A DNA stretch of 64,000 nucleotides from JABCYV01 sp035512155. Its GTDB lineage: Bacteria; Acidobacteriota; Terriglobia; Terriglobales; Acidobacteriaceae. The notes beneath the pieces were generated by a model. It made no database searches. It saw only the letters and a program-made list of their open reading frames with translations, and was not told where the DNA came from. Shown here piece by piece: positions 16,820 through 25,030 of this stretch. The stretch covers positions 1 to 64,000 of the forward strand of contig DATKEN010000132.1 of the NCBI GenBank assembly GCA_035512155.1. Direction: 5' to 3'. Position 1 is the first letter of the stretch. Each line of letters opens with the position of its first letter. The position numbers and the translations under genes are program-made.

Positions 16820-16846
16820 CGCAGCGAACCTGGAAGGAGCATTCAC

Positions 16847-18040
16847 ATGGCTAGCAATCGAGGGGTGGCGTACATGGGCCCGAGCATGGTCGAAGTGCAG
16901 ACGATCGACTTCCCAACGCTTGCCCTGGGAAACCGGAAATGTGAACACGGAGTGATCCTCAAGATTGTTTCTACAAACATCTGTGGTAGTGATCAGCACA
17001 TGGTGCGGGGCCGCACGACCGCGCCCAAGGGAATCATTTTAGGTCACGAGATCACCGGCGAAGTGATTGAAGCGGGCCGCGATGTCGAGTTCATCAAAAA
17101 GGGCGACCTGGTCTCGGTGCCGTTCAATATCGCCTGCGGACGTTGTCGCAACTGCAAAGAACGCGCCACTGGCGTCTGCCTCAATGTGAACCCGGCGCGT
17201 CCGGGGGCAGCCTACGGGTATGTCGATATGGGCGGATGGGTAGGCGGTCAGGCGGAGTACGTCATGGTTCCGTACGCCGATTTTAATCTGCTCAAGTTCC
17301 CGGACAAAGATCGGGCGATGGCGAAGATTCGTGACCTGACTTGCCTCTCTGACATTTTGCCGACCGGCTATCATGGCGCGGTGAGCGCGGGTGTAGGAAC
17401 GGGTTCGACTGTCTACGTCGCCGGAGGCGGGCCAGTCGGCTTAGCTTGTGCCGCTGCAAGTCAATTGCTAGGGGCTGCATGCGTCATCGTCGGCGACCTC
17501 ATTCCCGAGCGGCTCTCGCAGGCTCGCAGCTTCGGTTGCGAAACTGTGGATGTTTCGAAGAAAGCCTCGATCGCGGAACAAATCGAACAGATTCTGGGCG
17601 TGCCGGAGGTCGATTCCGCAGTGGACTGCGTGGGTTTTGAGGCCCGCGGTCACGGTGCCGACGCTGCCCGCGAAGCGCCCGCCACAGTGCTGAACTCATT
17701 GATGGAGATCACACGGGCAGCCGGCGCTCTCGGCATTCCGGGTCTCTATGTGACCGGCGATCCCGGCGGTGTCGACGAAAACGCCAAAGTGGGGCGGCTC
17801 AGCATTCGCATCGGCCTGGGATGGGCGAAGTCGCATGTCTTCACCACGGGACAATGCCCGGTGATGAAGTACAACCGGCAACTGATGCAGGCCATCCTTT
17901 ACGACAAGATTCAAATCGCAAAGGCGGTGAACGTTGAAGTGATCCGACTGGATGACGCACCTCGCGGCTACAAGGATTTTGATAAGGGTGCGGCCAAGAA
18001 ATTCGTGATCGACCCGCACCGTAGTATTTCCAAAAACTAG
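16847..18040 (+). CDS. fdhA: Glutathione-independent formaldehyde dehydrogenase (Zn-dependent MDR)
   Basis: The 397-residue protein aligns by eye with the Pseudomonas putida-type enzyme. It has catalytic Zn ligands Cys in STNICGSDQH, His in ILGHEITGEV and an Asp/Glu set; structural Zn cysteines in CGRCRNCKERATGVC; the NAD-binding Rossmann motif VAGGGPVGLACAA; and the specific insert DCVGFEARGHGADAAREAPATVLNSLM. It oxidises formaldehyde to formate with tightly bound NAD+, sometimes acting as a dismutase on other aldehydes, in the cytoplasm. Start ATG 16847 has GGAAGGAG upstream. It forms a two-gene unit with the HbpS-like protein. Confidence 0.92.
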   Translation: MASNRGVAYMGPSMVEVQTIDFPTLALGNRKCEHGVILKIVSTNICGSDQHMVRGRTTAPKGIILGHEITGEVIEAGRDVEFIKKGDLVSVPFNIACGRCRNCKERATGVCLNVNPARPGAAYGYVDMGGWVGGQAEYVMVPYADFNLLKFPDKDRAMAKIRDLTCLSDILPTGYHGAVSAGVGTGSTVYVAGGGPVGLACAAASQLLGAACVIVGDLIPERLSQARSFGCETVDVSKKASIAEQIEQILGVPEVDSAVDCVGFEARGHGADAAREAPATVLNSLMEITRAAGALGIPGLYVTGDPGGVDENAKVGRLSIRIGLGWAKSHVFTTGQCPVMKYNRQLMQAILYDKIQIAKAVNVEVIRLDDAPRGYKDFDKGAAKKFVIDPHRSISKN

Positions 18041-18165
18041 CGGCGTCGGATCAGGCAACCCGAATTTGTCCGATTGTCTCATAGTGCTTCGCCGGCCGAG
18101 ACCGAGGGACTGGTCGCCACACTCTGACTGGCGGAATTAAGCTATGAGCCCTTTTCGATTCGGCC

Positions 18166-18171
18166 TATAAT
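18166..18171 (+). promoter_or_regulatory. -10 promoter element of the TPR protein gene
   Basis: A consensus TATAAT lies 27 bases before ATG 18199. The matching -35 is weak. Transcription would start about 20 bases before the gene. Confidence 0.45.
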
Positions 18172-18198
18172 TCAGCTACATCGGTTGGGGGCCCTGTT

Positions 18199-19350
18199 AT
18201 GAAAAGCCCGCTGGTATCCTGCCTGCTTTCTTTCTTTGTCCTTATCCTCTCCGCTTACGCGCAAACTGGCGGCAGAGGCTCCCGCAATAACAACAACACT
18301 ACAATCAACTCACCCACCATGGGGATCCCCGATCGGGGGATGGGCAGAGCCATGTTTCTTTCCGGCAAGGTGGTTGTAGATGACGGAACCCTCTTGACCG
18401 AGTCAGCTTCCATTCAGACTATTTGCAAAGGCCAAAGGCATACTGAGACCCACACCGATTCCCACGGCAACTTCAGTTTCCAATTCACCACCCGGCTTTC
18501 ATCGTCAAGTACCGGGATGACCGACGCGGATGCTTCGGACGACATGATGAACGGTCGCGCCCAGCGTGATTTTCGTGAATGCGAACTGCAAGCCTCGCTA
18601 TCCGGCTTTACTTCCGAGGTCGTACAGCTCAGTAGCCGGCTCAATACCTTCGAAAGTACGGATATTGGCCGGGTGGTGCTGCACCGGATGAATCCAGCTG
18701 AAGGTCTTACCATCAGTGCAACCAGCGCGTTGGCGCCACCCCGCGCCCAAAAAGCTTTCGAAAAAGGACGTGAGCAGGAGCGAAAAGCGAAATGGGAGGA
18801 AGCGCGCAAATCATTCGAAAAGGCGGTGCAGATTTATCCCCGATACGCGGAGGCCTGGTTCGAACTGGGCCGGGTGCAAGTCCAGTCCAACGATCTGGAC
18901 GGAGGACGGCATTCTTTTGAGCAGGCGTTGATCGCCGACCCCAAGTACGTCAGTCCTTACCGTGCCCTTTCGGAGCTGGCTACCCGTGACAAGCAATGGC
19001 AGGAAGTAGTGGACTTGACCGGCAAACTGCTTGCCCTTAACACCGTGGGTTTCCCGGATATTTGGTTTCGGAATGCACTGGGAAATTATTACTTGCAGAA
19101 CTTTCCGGCTGCTGAGAAGAGCGCGCGTCAGGGACTGAAACTCGACCAGGAGCATCAGGTTCCGAAGATGGAGTATCTATTGGGCTTGATTCTCGTCCAG
19201 CGGCACCAGTACCAGGAAGCGACCCAGCACCTGCAGCAGTATCTTCAGGTAGCGGCCAAGTCCGCGGACACAGACGAAGTGCAGGCGCGGCTGGCAGAGA
19301 TTGCTCGACTTTCGACGGCTGACGGCGCTTCCGCCGCCGAGAAGAAGTAG
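18199..19350 (+). CDS. Secreted TPR protein with N-terminal beta domain
   Basis: The 383-residue protein has a signal peptide (about 1-22, ending AYAQT). An Asn/Thr-rich linker follows. A beta-sandwich lies at about 50-170 (FLSGKVVVDDGTLLTESASIQTICKGQ, DSHGNFSFQF) and resembles a carboxypeptidase-regulatory/SpaA-like domain. At least four TPR units fill about 180-370 (AQKAFEKGREQERKAKWEEARKSFEKAVQIYPRYAEAWFELGRV and following). It is probably periplasmic or outer-membrane attached and mediates protein-protein contacts. It is monocistronic with its own -10. The specific function is unknown. Confidence 0.86.
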   Translation: MKSPLVSCLLSFFVLILSAYAQTGGRGSRNNNNTTINSPTMGIPDRGMGRAMFLSGKVVVDDGTLLTESASIQTICKGQRHTETHTDSHGNFSFQFTTRLSSSSTGMTDADASDDMMNGRAQRDFRECELQASLSGFTSEVVQLSSRLNTFESTDIGRVVLHRMNPAEGLTISATSALAPPRAQKAFEKGREQERKAKWEEARKSFEKAVQIYPRYAEAWFELGRVQVQSNDLDGGRHSFEQALIADPKYVSPYRALSELATRDKQWQEVVDLTGKLLALNTVGFPDIWFRNALGNYYLQNFPAAEKSARQGLKLDQEHQVPKMEYLLGLILVQRHQYQEATQHLQQYLQVAAKSADTDEVQARLAEIARLSTADGASAAEKK

Positions 19351-19571
19351 TCACCGATCCTGACATCGCCGGGTTAATTCTCCGGGCAACCGTGCGAAAA
19401 ATCTTGGTCCTTTGATGCGCAAACCGCTTCATATTCTGCTACCATGTCCCGCCATAGCAGCTGCATGTTCCACTAAATAGACCATCGCAAGATCTGTAAT
19501 GTGGAAGCACAAATGCACTGGAACTACGTTCCTCCTCTTGTCCGCTGGGGAGGCGGTATGAGGAGAAGGCT

Positions 19572-20555
19572 TTGAACTATCCGGACAGGCGCGTCCGCAG
19601 GAGTAGAAGTAGGTCTCGTCGCCGCCGGATCCGCCGTGGAGCAACTGTTCTTGTTCTCCTAATGCTGTTCGGGTTCGGCGCGTTTTTACTCTCCTCCCGC
19701 TATTCCTATCTGCTTCCGCGGTCGTTCTCTGCCAATTCTTCTTTCGATTCGACGCAGGAAGATGCCGGCCAGAACTTAACCGCGCTGGCTGGAGAAGCTG
19801 CGGCTGCCGCACCTACGCTCCCGACGGGTCGCTTGGTTTATCCCTATTCCGTGGTGCCGGGAGGAGTTCACACTTTGGAGGAGTTGCGGAGGGCAATAGA
19901 ACGGGATCGGGTGGTAGCCAGCCATTATTCCGATTTCGATTTTAAGAGCGCCAGAATCATCGAACTCAAGCGCGGCAGGCTGGCCTATTTGTCTTACCGG
20001 ATCGGAGAGAAGATCTTCTGGACCAAGCGGCAGATGGCGCTCCGTGCGGGAGAGAAATTGATCACGGATGGCAAGGTGATGGCTCGCACCCGCTGTGGTA
20101 ACCGGGTGGCTGCATTGCCGCAGAAGGAGGTCTCGCCTGACGAACCGCGCGCGGAAGCTTTCGAAGATCCCTTTGCCAACGGCGGCGGCATCGCTCATCT
20201 GGCTTACCCGGCAAATTTTGAATCGGCCCTGCTGACCCGCGCCGGGCCTTCCGGATTTGGACCGCAGGGTCCACCCCCAGGAACCTTCGGCTTATTCTCC
20301 GGGATCCCGCCCAGCGGCGGCTTTCCGGGCATTTTCCCGCCTCCGATTCCTAGCGGGAGTTGCGCGCCCCTCAAGAAACCAAAACCAAAACCAGGAGAGA
20401 TCGCGTCAGAGCTTGAAGATGTCAAATCAGGCAAGAAGAAAAAGAACCCTTGTCAGCACGGACCGCCCGTGACCGTCCCTGAGCCCGGAACACTAGCGCT
20501 GTGCGCATCAGGTCTAGCGGGAATCTACCTTCGCTACCGCAAGGCAGCCAAGTAG
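19572..20555 (+). CDS. PEP-CTERM sorting-signal protein
   Basis: The 327-residue protein starts at TTG 19572 preceded by GAGGAGAAGG. A highly basic N-terminus (RRVRRSRSRSRRRRIRR) precedes one membrane helix (about 24-42). A Pro/Gly-rich region lies at about 225-280. The C-terminus carries the tripartite sorting signal: VPEPGT, a hydrophobic helix (LALCASGLAGIYL) and a basic end (RYRKAAK). Such proteins are cleaved and anchored by an exosortase during exopolysaccharide export. No exosortase is encoded in this window. The central domain is not recognised. Confidence 0.85.
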   Translation: MNYPDRRVRRSRSRSRRRRIRRGATVLVLLMLFGFGAFLLSSRYSYLLPRSFSANSSFDSTQEDAGQNLTALAGEAAAAAPTLPTGRLVYPYSVVPGGVHTLEELRRAIERDRVVASHYSDFDFKSARIIELKRGRLAYLSYRIGEKIFWTKRQMALRAGEKLITDGKVMARTRCGNRVAALPQKEVSPDEPRAEAFEDPFANGGGIAHLAYPANFESALLTRAGPSGFGPQGPPPGTFGLFSGIPPSGGFPGIFPPPIPSGSCAPLKKPKPKPGEIASELEDVKSGKKKKNPCQHGPPVTVPEPGTLALCASGLAGIYLRYRKAAK

Positions 20556-20567
20556 GAAACCAGCCCA

Positions 20568-20588
20568 TCGGGAAGCCAGGCTTCCCGA
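20568..20588. other. Perfect inverted repeat after the PEP-CTERM gene
   Basis: TCGGGAAGCC and GGCTTCCCGA are separated by a single base and begin 13 bases after the stop codon. It could stabilise the 3' end of the mRNA or end transcription weakly, but no T-run follows. Confidence 0.4.
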
Positions 20589-20600
20589 GACCCGGGCCCA

Positions 20601-20639
20601 TTTTGGGACGGTCCAAAATCATTGTAGAGTGTCCCAAAA
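20601..20639. promoter_or_regulatory. Two mutually exclusive hairpins upstream of the AMIN gene
   Basis: TTTTGGGAC (20601-20609) can pair perfectly with GTCCCAAAA (20631-20639), or its first six bases can pair with CCAAAA (20613-20618). The two structures compete for the same left arm. The site lies about 80 bases before the AMIN-protein start. This could be an attenuator or just a decayed repeat. Confidence 0.35.
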
Positions 20640-20718
20640 GCATTAAGGTTCTACGACCAATGGGTACGGCCAGCCAGCTCGTACACTGCTAGAATCCGAT
20701 TGAAGAGTGAGTCCCCCA

Positions 20719-21651
20719 ATGAATAGCATTCACCGCAGGATCCTAGCCTGCGCGATTTTGACCTCCGTAAGTTTCTCGTGGTTGTTTGCCGCTCCCCAAA
20801 CTTCGGGAAAACCAGCAGCTACCATACGCTGCGTAGCCGTGCTGAGCGGCAGCCAGGGCTTCGAAGTCGAGCTGACCGCCAGCGAGCCGGTTACGCCCCG
20901 CACTCAAGTAGTGGCAGGCCCGGACCGGCTGGTCATTGACTTTCCCAACGCCACGCCCGGCGCTGATCTGCATAACGTCGCCGTGAACCGCGGGCAGGTA
21001 AGCGGCATTCGCGTCGGCTTGTTTTCCACCAACCCACCCGTCACTCGCGTGGTGTTGGACCTCAAAACTCCGCAACCCTACCGGGTCTTTGCTTCCGGAA
21101 AGACGGTGATCGTGAAGCTCAACGGAGCCGGACAGGCATCGATCGGCGGTGCTCACCTGACAACCGTTTCGCAGACCCTGGCGCCCGTAGTGCCCGTGGC
21201 GCCCCCGGCACAGCCTGCTGCTCGAGTCGGGGTTGAATTCCAGAGCGGAGGACTGAGCATCTGGGCCAATCACGCCTCGCTGTCGGAAGTGCTTTTTGCG
21301 GTACAGCAACGGACCGGCGCTGACATTCCGATTCCAGCCGGAGCCGAACAGGAACAGGTAGTGGGAAGCTTTGGGCCCGGACCCGCGCGGGATGTGCTCG
21401 CCGCGCTGCTAAATGGTTCGGCGTTCAACTTCGTCCTGGTCGGCAATGCCGACGATCCGGCCCAATTGAGAAGTGTTGTTCTCACCCCGAGAGGAGCCGG
21501 AGTATCCCAGCCGGCTACTTATACTCCTCCGCCTCCGCAACCCACCGAGGGCGCAGTCGAACCGCTACCTCCGGCCCAGATCGAGACCGCGCCCGAGCAC
21601 GCCGGCGGCCCGCCGCCACCTCAACCATACCCGCAGCCCACTCCACAGTAA
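20719..21651 (+). CDS. AMIN-domain secreted protein with secretin-like short domain
   Basis: The protein has about 310 residues from ATG 20719 (GTG 20707 is an alternative). It has a signal peptide (about 1-26) and an AMIN domain at about 35-130 (VELTASEPVTPRTQVVAGPDRLVIDFPNATPG, VTRVVLDLKTPQPYRVFASGKTVIVKL). A short STN/secretin N0-like domain follows at about 180-255 (LSIWANHASLSEVLFAVQQRTGADIPIPAG, ARDVLAALLNGSAFNFVL). The C-terminus is a Pro-rich tail. AMIN and N0 domains occur in PilQ, but the secretin barrel is missing. It is therefore probably a periplasmic, peptidoglycan-associated accessory of a pilus or secretion system. The Tad pilin operon begins just downstream on the other strand. 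Confidence 0.85.
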   Translation: MNSIHRRILACAILTSVSFSWLFAAPQTSGKPAATIRCVAVLSGSQGFEVELTASEPVTPRTQVVAGPDRLVIDFPNATPGADLHNVAVNRGQVSGIRVGLFSTNPPVTRVVLDLKTPQPYRVFASGKTVIVKLNGAGQASIGGAHLTTVSQTLAPVVPVAPPAQPAARVGVEFQSGGLSIWANHASLSEVLFAVQQRTGADIPIPAGAEQEQVVGSFGPGPARDVLAALLNGSAFNFVLVGNADDPAQLRSVVLTPRGAGVSQPATYTPPPPQPTEGAVEPLPPAQIETAPEHAGGPPPPQPYPQPTPQ

Positions 21652-21701
21652 TCGACGTTGACCACGCTAGGGAGAGATTAGGCGCACCGGAAGTACGGAG
21701 A

Positions 21702-22256
21702 TTACTGTTCCGAGGGGCTTTCGGCGCTTGCCGGGATGGTTATCGCGCTCAAATTGGCAATCGGCAAGGGAGTTGTAAACCGGTATCCAAAGCTGACTCT
21801 AACGCCGTTAACCGCCGCGTCAGCACCACAAGCCACCGGGGGGTTCTGACATGCCGCTGATCCACACGACAGTGGGGCACCAGTGCAAACCTCGACATTC
21901 GACGTTGTCGTACAGCTTGGTGCGATAGTAGGTGTACAGCCAAAGGGTGGGGAATAAGCTGTCAGGTTCGCAGGGTCCAAATGGTCGCTTTGTAGAACAG
22001 AACTGACGCTAGCGACAATTTGCGCATTTGTGGAAGCGGTGTTGCCACACGAAGCACACAATAGTTGAGTAGCGGTCTGGATTCCCTGTCGGGCCGCCCG
22101 TTCTACCGTTCCCGCTATATTGAACGCCCTGCCGAACCAGAAAATGGCCAAGAGAACGAGAAATAAGATGGGCAGAACCAAAGCCGCTTCTACAATCTCC
22201 TGACCGCATTCCTCGGTCAACGCGGAGTCGATGTCCGGATTTCTTTTTATCTTCAT
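21702..22256 (-). CDS. TadE-like minor pilin
   Basis: The protein has about 184 residues from ATG 22256; TTG 22271 would overlap the upstream stop by four bases and is an alternative. The N-terminus has the TadE pattern: a short charged leader, GQEIVEAALVLPILFLVLLAIFWFGRAFNIAGTVERAARQGI with Glu at position 5 of the hydrophobic helix, then a Cys-containing variable region. It is processed by a prepilin peptidase such as that at 24277-24807 and is a minor component of tight-adherence pili. It is the last gene of the Tad-type operon. Confidence 0.86.
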   Translation of the reverse strand: MKIKRNPDIDSALTEECGQEIVEAALVLPILFLVLLAIFWFGRAFNIAGTVERAARQGIQTATQLLCASCGNTASTNAQIVASVSSVLQSDHLDPANLTAYSPPFGCTPTIAPSCTTTSNVEVCTGAPLSCGSAACQNPPVACGADAAVNGVRVSFGYRFTTPLPIANLSAITIPASAESPSEQ

Positions 22257-22267
22257 ACCATTCGAGC

Positions 22268-22837
22268 TCAATTCAGGTTCTGCGTGACCGCGTCTGTGGA
22301 AATCAGTGTGACTCCAGCATAAGTGGCACTTGGCAAGAGAACACCAATCACCCTATTGAAGCGCCACTGGTAAGGGTATTGAATGCTGACGTGCGTCGCC
22401 TCAACGGTGACGGGCGTCCCAGCGCCAGTCACAAAAACACTTCCACGGTCGATAGCTAGAGTAAGAGTTCCGGGGCAACCGGTGTTGGCCGTGTACGTCC
22501 ACGTCAATCCAGCGTTGATCGGTGATGCCGTTGAGAGACCACAGTCATTGACATGAACGGCCACGAGGTAGTTATCTACAACATCGCGTACGCCAGATAT
22601 TGAGAGCGGAGTGGGATTTGAAAGATCGGCGGTACTTTGGGTAGAGGCGAAGCGGGCACCCTCCCGCACGGCGCTGTTCAACTTAAATTTCAAGTTGAAT
22701 GCGCCACTAAAGTCCGTCAATCCTATGACGACTACCGCGAGCAACGGTAGAGATACAGCCAGTTCGACAATTTGGGACGCCTCGGTCCGACCGAGCCCTC
22801 CCAGTTTCCAACGCTGCCAGATCCCGACCCCGTTCAT
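22268..22837 (-). CDS. TadE-like minor pilin
   Basis: The 189-residue protein starts at ATG 22837, preceded closely by GGAGGAG. The leader ends in TEASQIVELAVSLPLLAVVVIGLTDFSGAFNLKFKLNSAVREGARFAS, the TadE helix with Glu at the expected position and the conserved AVREGAR segment. The rest is a variable extracytoplasmic domain with a single possible disulphide (DCGLS, TGCPG). It follows the TadG-like gene by 18 bases and is probably translationally linked to the next TadE. Confidence 0.87.
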   Translation of the reverse strand: MNGVGIWQRWKLGGLGRTEASQIVELAVSLPLLAVVVIGLTDFSGAFNLKFKLNSAVREGARFASTQSTADLSNPTPLSISGVRDVVDNYLVAVHVNDCGLSTASPINAGLTWTYTANTGCPGTLTLAIDRGSVFVTGAGTPVTVEATHVSIQYPYQWRFNRVIGVLLPSATYAGVTLISTDAVTQNLN

Positions 22838-22855
22838 CAACTCCTCCAAAGCTTG

Positions 22856-24277
22856 CTACCGAGTAAGGCGCACGGGAACGGGCGCGACACCGCCGCCAGC
22901 AACGGCGGGGTTGCCTGCAGCAGCCGGATCACACCCCGACGCATTCAGAATAACCGCGCCAATCTTACCCGCAGCACCGCCCCCAGGGGGAAGGCCAATG
23001 GATTGAATCCCCAGCTGCAAGAATCCGGTAACAACGGCCGTTCCACAAACTCCGCCGGGACAGGGATTAGCGGCCGCGGTCTGATAATCGAAGATCGGCA
23101 CGGTGACAATGGAGTCACTGCGGCTGATATTTGTCACAGGGGCACGCATTAACGGATTTGGGTTGGATTGTCCTCCGTTGATGGTGACCGGCGGGCCAGC
23201 TACAAAGCAATCGGGGTCTGTGTCAAGGGTGCATGAAGTTGGGGGATAATTCCCCTTGTCGGCAGTATGTATTAGACACTGTGTCCCCTCGCGGGTCTTA
23301 ATGCGCACAGCGGGGGTATTAGTATTAGGGTCGATAGTCACAGTATCCCCGCAACTCAACGTCAATGCGGGGTTGGCACATGCAATGTTGTCGTGGTACG
23401 CGGTGCTGCCTAGTTGATTGCAAGAACCCGCCGGTGCGGCTGATGATGAAGGGCAGTCGGTAGCTTGCGGCACAAGGTCAAGGGCGTAATATTCCGGAGC
23501 TGCCACAGGATTCCTTGCTTGAGTGAAGACAGAGAATTGGCCGATGTACAGAGCGGTGTTGTGAAGCGCATGGTTCGCGGTTGGATCAACAATGGTATTC
23601 GCAGCGACGCACGGCGGCGGGCTGCTCGGGACACAGTTGGGAATCAACCAGGGCTTGACGGAATGAACCTGGATGGGAACTGTGGTGGAACCAGACGGAT
23701 TGTAAGCCTCGGCTTTCGAGGTGGCGCTTACGCTGCTGGCCCCCGCTCCCCAAATGCGAGCAAAGAACGTGGGCAAGCCAGTTCTGGTCACAGCTACAGT
23801 AATCTGGGGATTCCCCACCGGGAAGGTGCACGAGGTTGTTACGGTCGTGGGCGCGCTTCCAGCGATAGAGTTCTTCTGAGCGGCGGCCTGCGCCTGATAA
23901 TCCGCCAGACCCGTGCTCCCATTACAAACCTGAGTTTGGGCGGCACCTGTAGCTGGATCGCCAAGCTGCCATGAGGTAAAACCGGAACTCACGAAAGCCT
24001 TCGCTCCAGCCAGAGCCGCAGCGTCGGCATTTTTCTGGGCCTCGCTCGAGGCTACGTACAAGGTCACCACGTCAATAGCGAGTGCCGCCATTGCCAGCAT
24101 GACCACCATAGCGACAGCCGTTATCAGGATGGTGACACCGCGCTCTCGTCGGCGACTCTTGCAGATTTGGCTTCGCATTGCACTGCAGCCGCGGTGCCGG
24201 GCGAATTCTGCCACCGCTGCCTCGGCGATCTCAGCCCCGCCGGTTTCTCCCGCGATCTTCTTCAACCATTTCCTCAT
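22856..24277 (-). CDS. TadG-like Flp pilus assembly protein
   Basis: The 473-residue protein starts at ATG 24277; it overlaps the prepilin-peptidase stop as TAATG and has GGGGAG upstream. RRERGVTILITAVAMVVMLAMAALAIDVVTLYVASSEAQKNADAAALAGAKAFVS is the TadE/G-like (PF13400) membrane helix and conserved DAAALAGA motif. The remainder is a long extracytoplasmic region with many cysteines. About 33 residues precede this core and contain ETGGAEIAEAA, which looks like the start of a TadE prepilin helix without its hydrophobic part. The usual TadG von Willebrand domain is not obvious. Confidence 0.86.
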   Translation of the reverse strand: MRKWLKKIAGETGGAEIAEAAVAEFARHRGCSAMRSQICKSRRRERGVTILITAVAMVVMLAMAALAIDVVTLYVASSEAQKNADAAALAGAKAFVSSGFTSWQLGDPATGAAQTQVCNGSTGLADYQAQAAAQKNSIAGSAPTTVTTSCTFPVGNPQITVAVTRTGLPTFFARIWGAGASSVSATSKAEAYNPSGSTTVPIQVHSVKPWLIPNCVPSSPPPCVAANTIVDPTANHALHNTALYIGQFSVFTQARNPVAAPEYYALDLVPQATDCPSSSAAPAGSCNQLGSTAYHDNIACANPALTLSCGDTVTIDPNTNTPAVRIKTREGTQCLIHTADKGNYPPTSCTLDTDPDCFVAGPPVTINGGQSNPNPLMRAPVTNISRSDSIVTVPIFDYQTAAANPCPGGVCGTAVVTGFLQLGIQSIGLPPGGGAAGKIGAVILNASGCDPAAAGNPAVAGGGVAPVPVRLTR

Positions 24278-24807
24278 TACCAAACTCCCCACGCCCTCCT
24301 GGCGCTATAAACCACGACCGTGACCGCGACCGCGACTCCAAAAGGGATCTTCAAAGCTTCTGGATTCTCCAGCGTCAGCTCTCGATCGGGCAGATGAAAA
24401 GTGAGGAACGCGGCCAACATTTTCCCCAGGTTGCGCACCGTTTGTCCCACGCGCTTTTTCCAGATGATCAGCACCACGGCCATCAGGCCGGCGACTAGAA
24501 TCGCACCCAGCAACACAGCCAGCAGTTGCCCGGGGCCCAGGAACGCCCCCACGGCTCCAGCCAACTTCCAGTCGCCCGCACCCAGACTTCTCAGCACGAC
24601 GAAGGGCAGCAGAACAATTAGCCCCAACCCAGCGCCCAGCAAAGAATCCTTGGCCCCCATCCAACCTCTTGCAAGAGAATTGGCCGCAATTCCCAGCAGT
24701 AACCCCGAGACGGTAAGCCAGTTGGGAATCCGGCGCGAACGCCAATCCGACCATCCCGCAGCGGCGGCAAAAGCGGCGGCGAGCATCCACACTCCTTGCT
24801 TTAGCAT
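24277..24807 (-). CDS. A24 prepilin peptidase (TadV/CpaA type)
   Basis: The protein has about 176 residues from ATG 24807; longer in-frame starts reach 24921. It is a small polytopic membrane aspartyl protease. The first catalytic Asp lies in WSDWRSRRIPNWLT and the second in GAGDWKLAGAVGAFLGP, matching the two A24 motifs. It has about five membrane helices and no N-terminal methylase domain, as in TadV/CpaA. It would cleave the leaders of the TadE/TadG-like proteins encoded next. It is the first gene of the operon 24807 to 21702. No TadA ATPase, TadB/C or CpaC secretin gene is in the window. Confidence 0.88.
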   Translation of the reverse strand: MLKQGVWMLAAAFAAAAGWSDWRSRRIPNWLTVSGLLLGIAANSLARGWMGAKDSLLGAGLGLIVLLPFVVLRSLGAGDWKLAGAVGAFLGPGQLLAVLLGAILVAGLMAVVLIIWKKRVGQTVRNLGKMLAAFLTFHLPDRELTLENPEALKIPFGVAVAVTVVVYSARRAWGVW

Positions 24808-24984
24808 GTGCCCCAGAACGTGGGAGAGCACGCAACCCGAACCAGATAATGCCAGGAATAGAAAAGGGAATTTGGCATCCAAGCTCCAGGCTGGCGGCCG
24901 GCTGACGCCGATCTGCCTCAAGAGCCGATTCTGCGCGGATTTTCACACACTTACAAGGGCAAGTCAATGCCAGCCTGGAAAAGC

Positions 24985-25011
24985 AAAAGGCCCGATTTCA
25001 TCGGGCCTTTT
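24985..25011 (-). terminator. Bidirectional-looking intrinsic terminator after the S41 protease gene
   Basis: AAAAGGCCCGA-TTTCA-TCGGGCCTTTT is an 11-pair perfect stem flanked by A and T runs. It lies about 20 bases beyond the minus-strand protease stop at 25031. It also insulates the Tad operon from read-through. Confidence 0.85.
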
Positions 25012-25030
25012 CACGGTTTCACCGGCGAAT

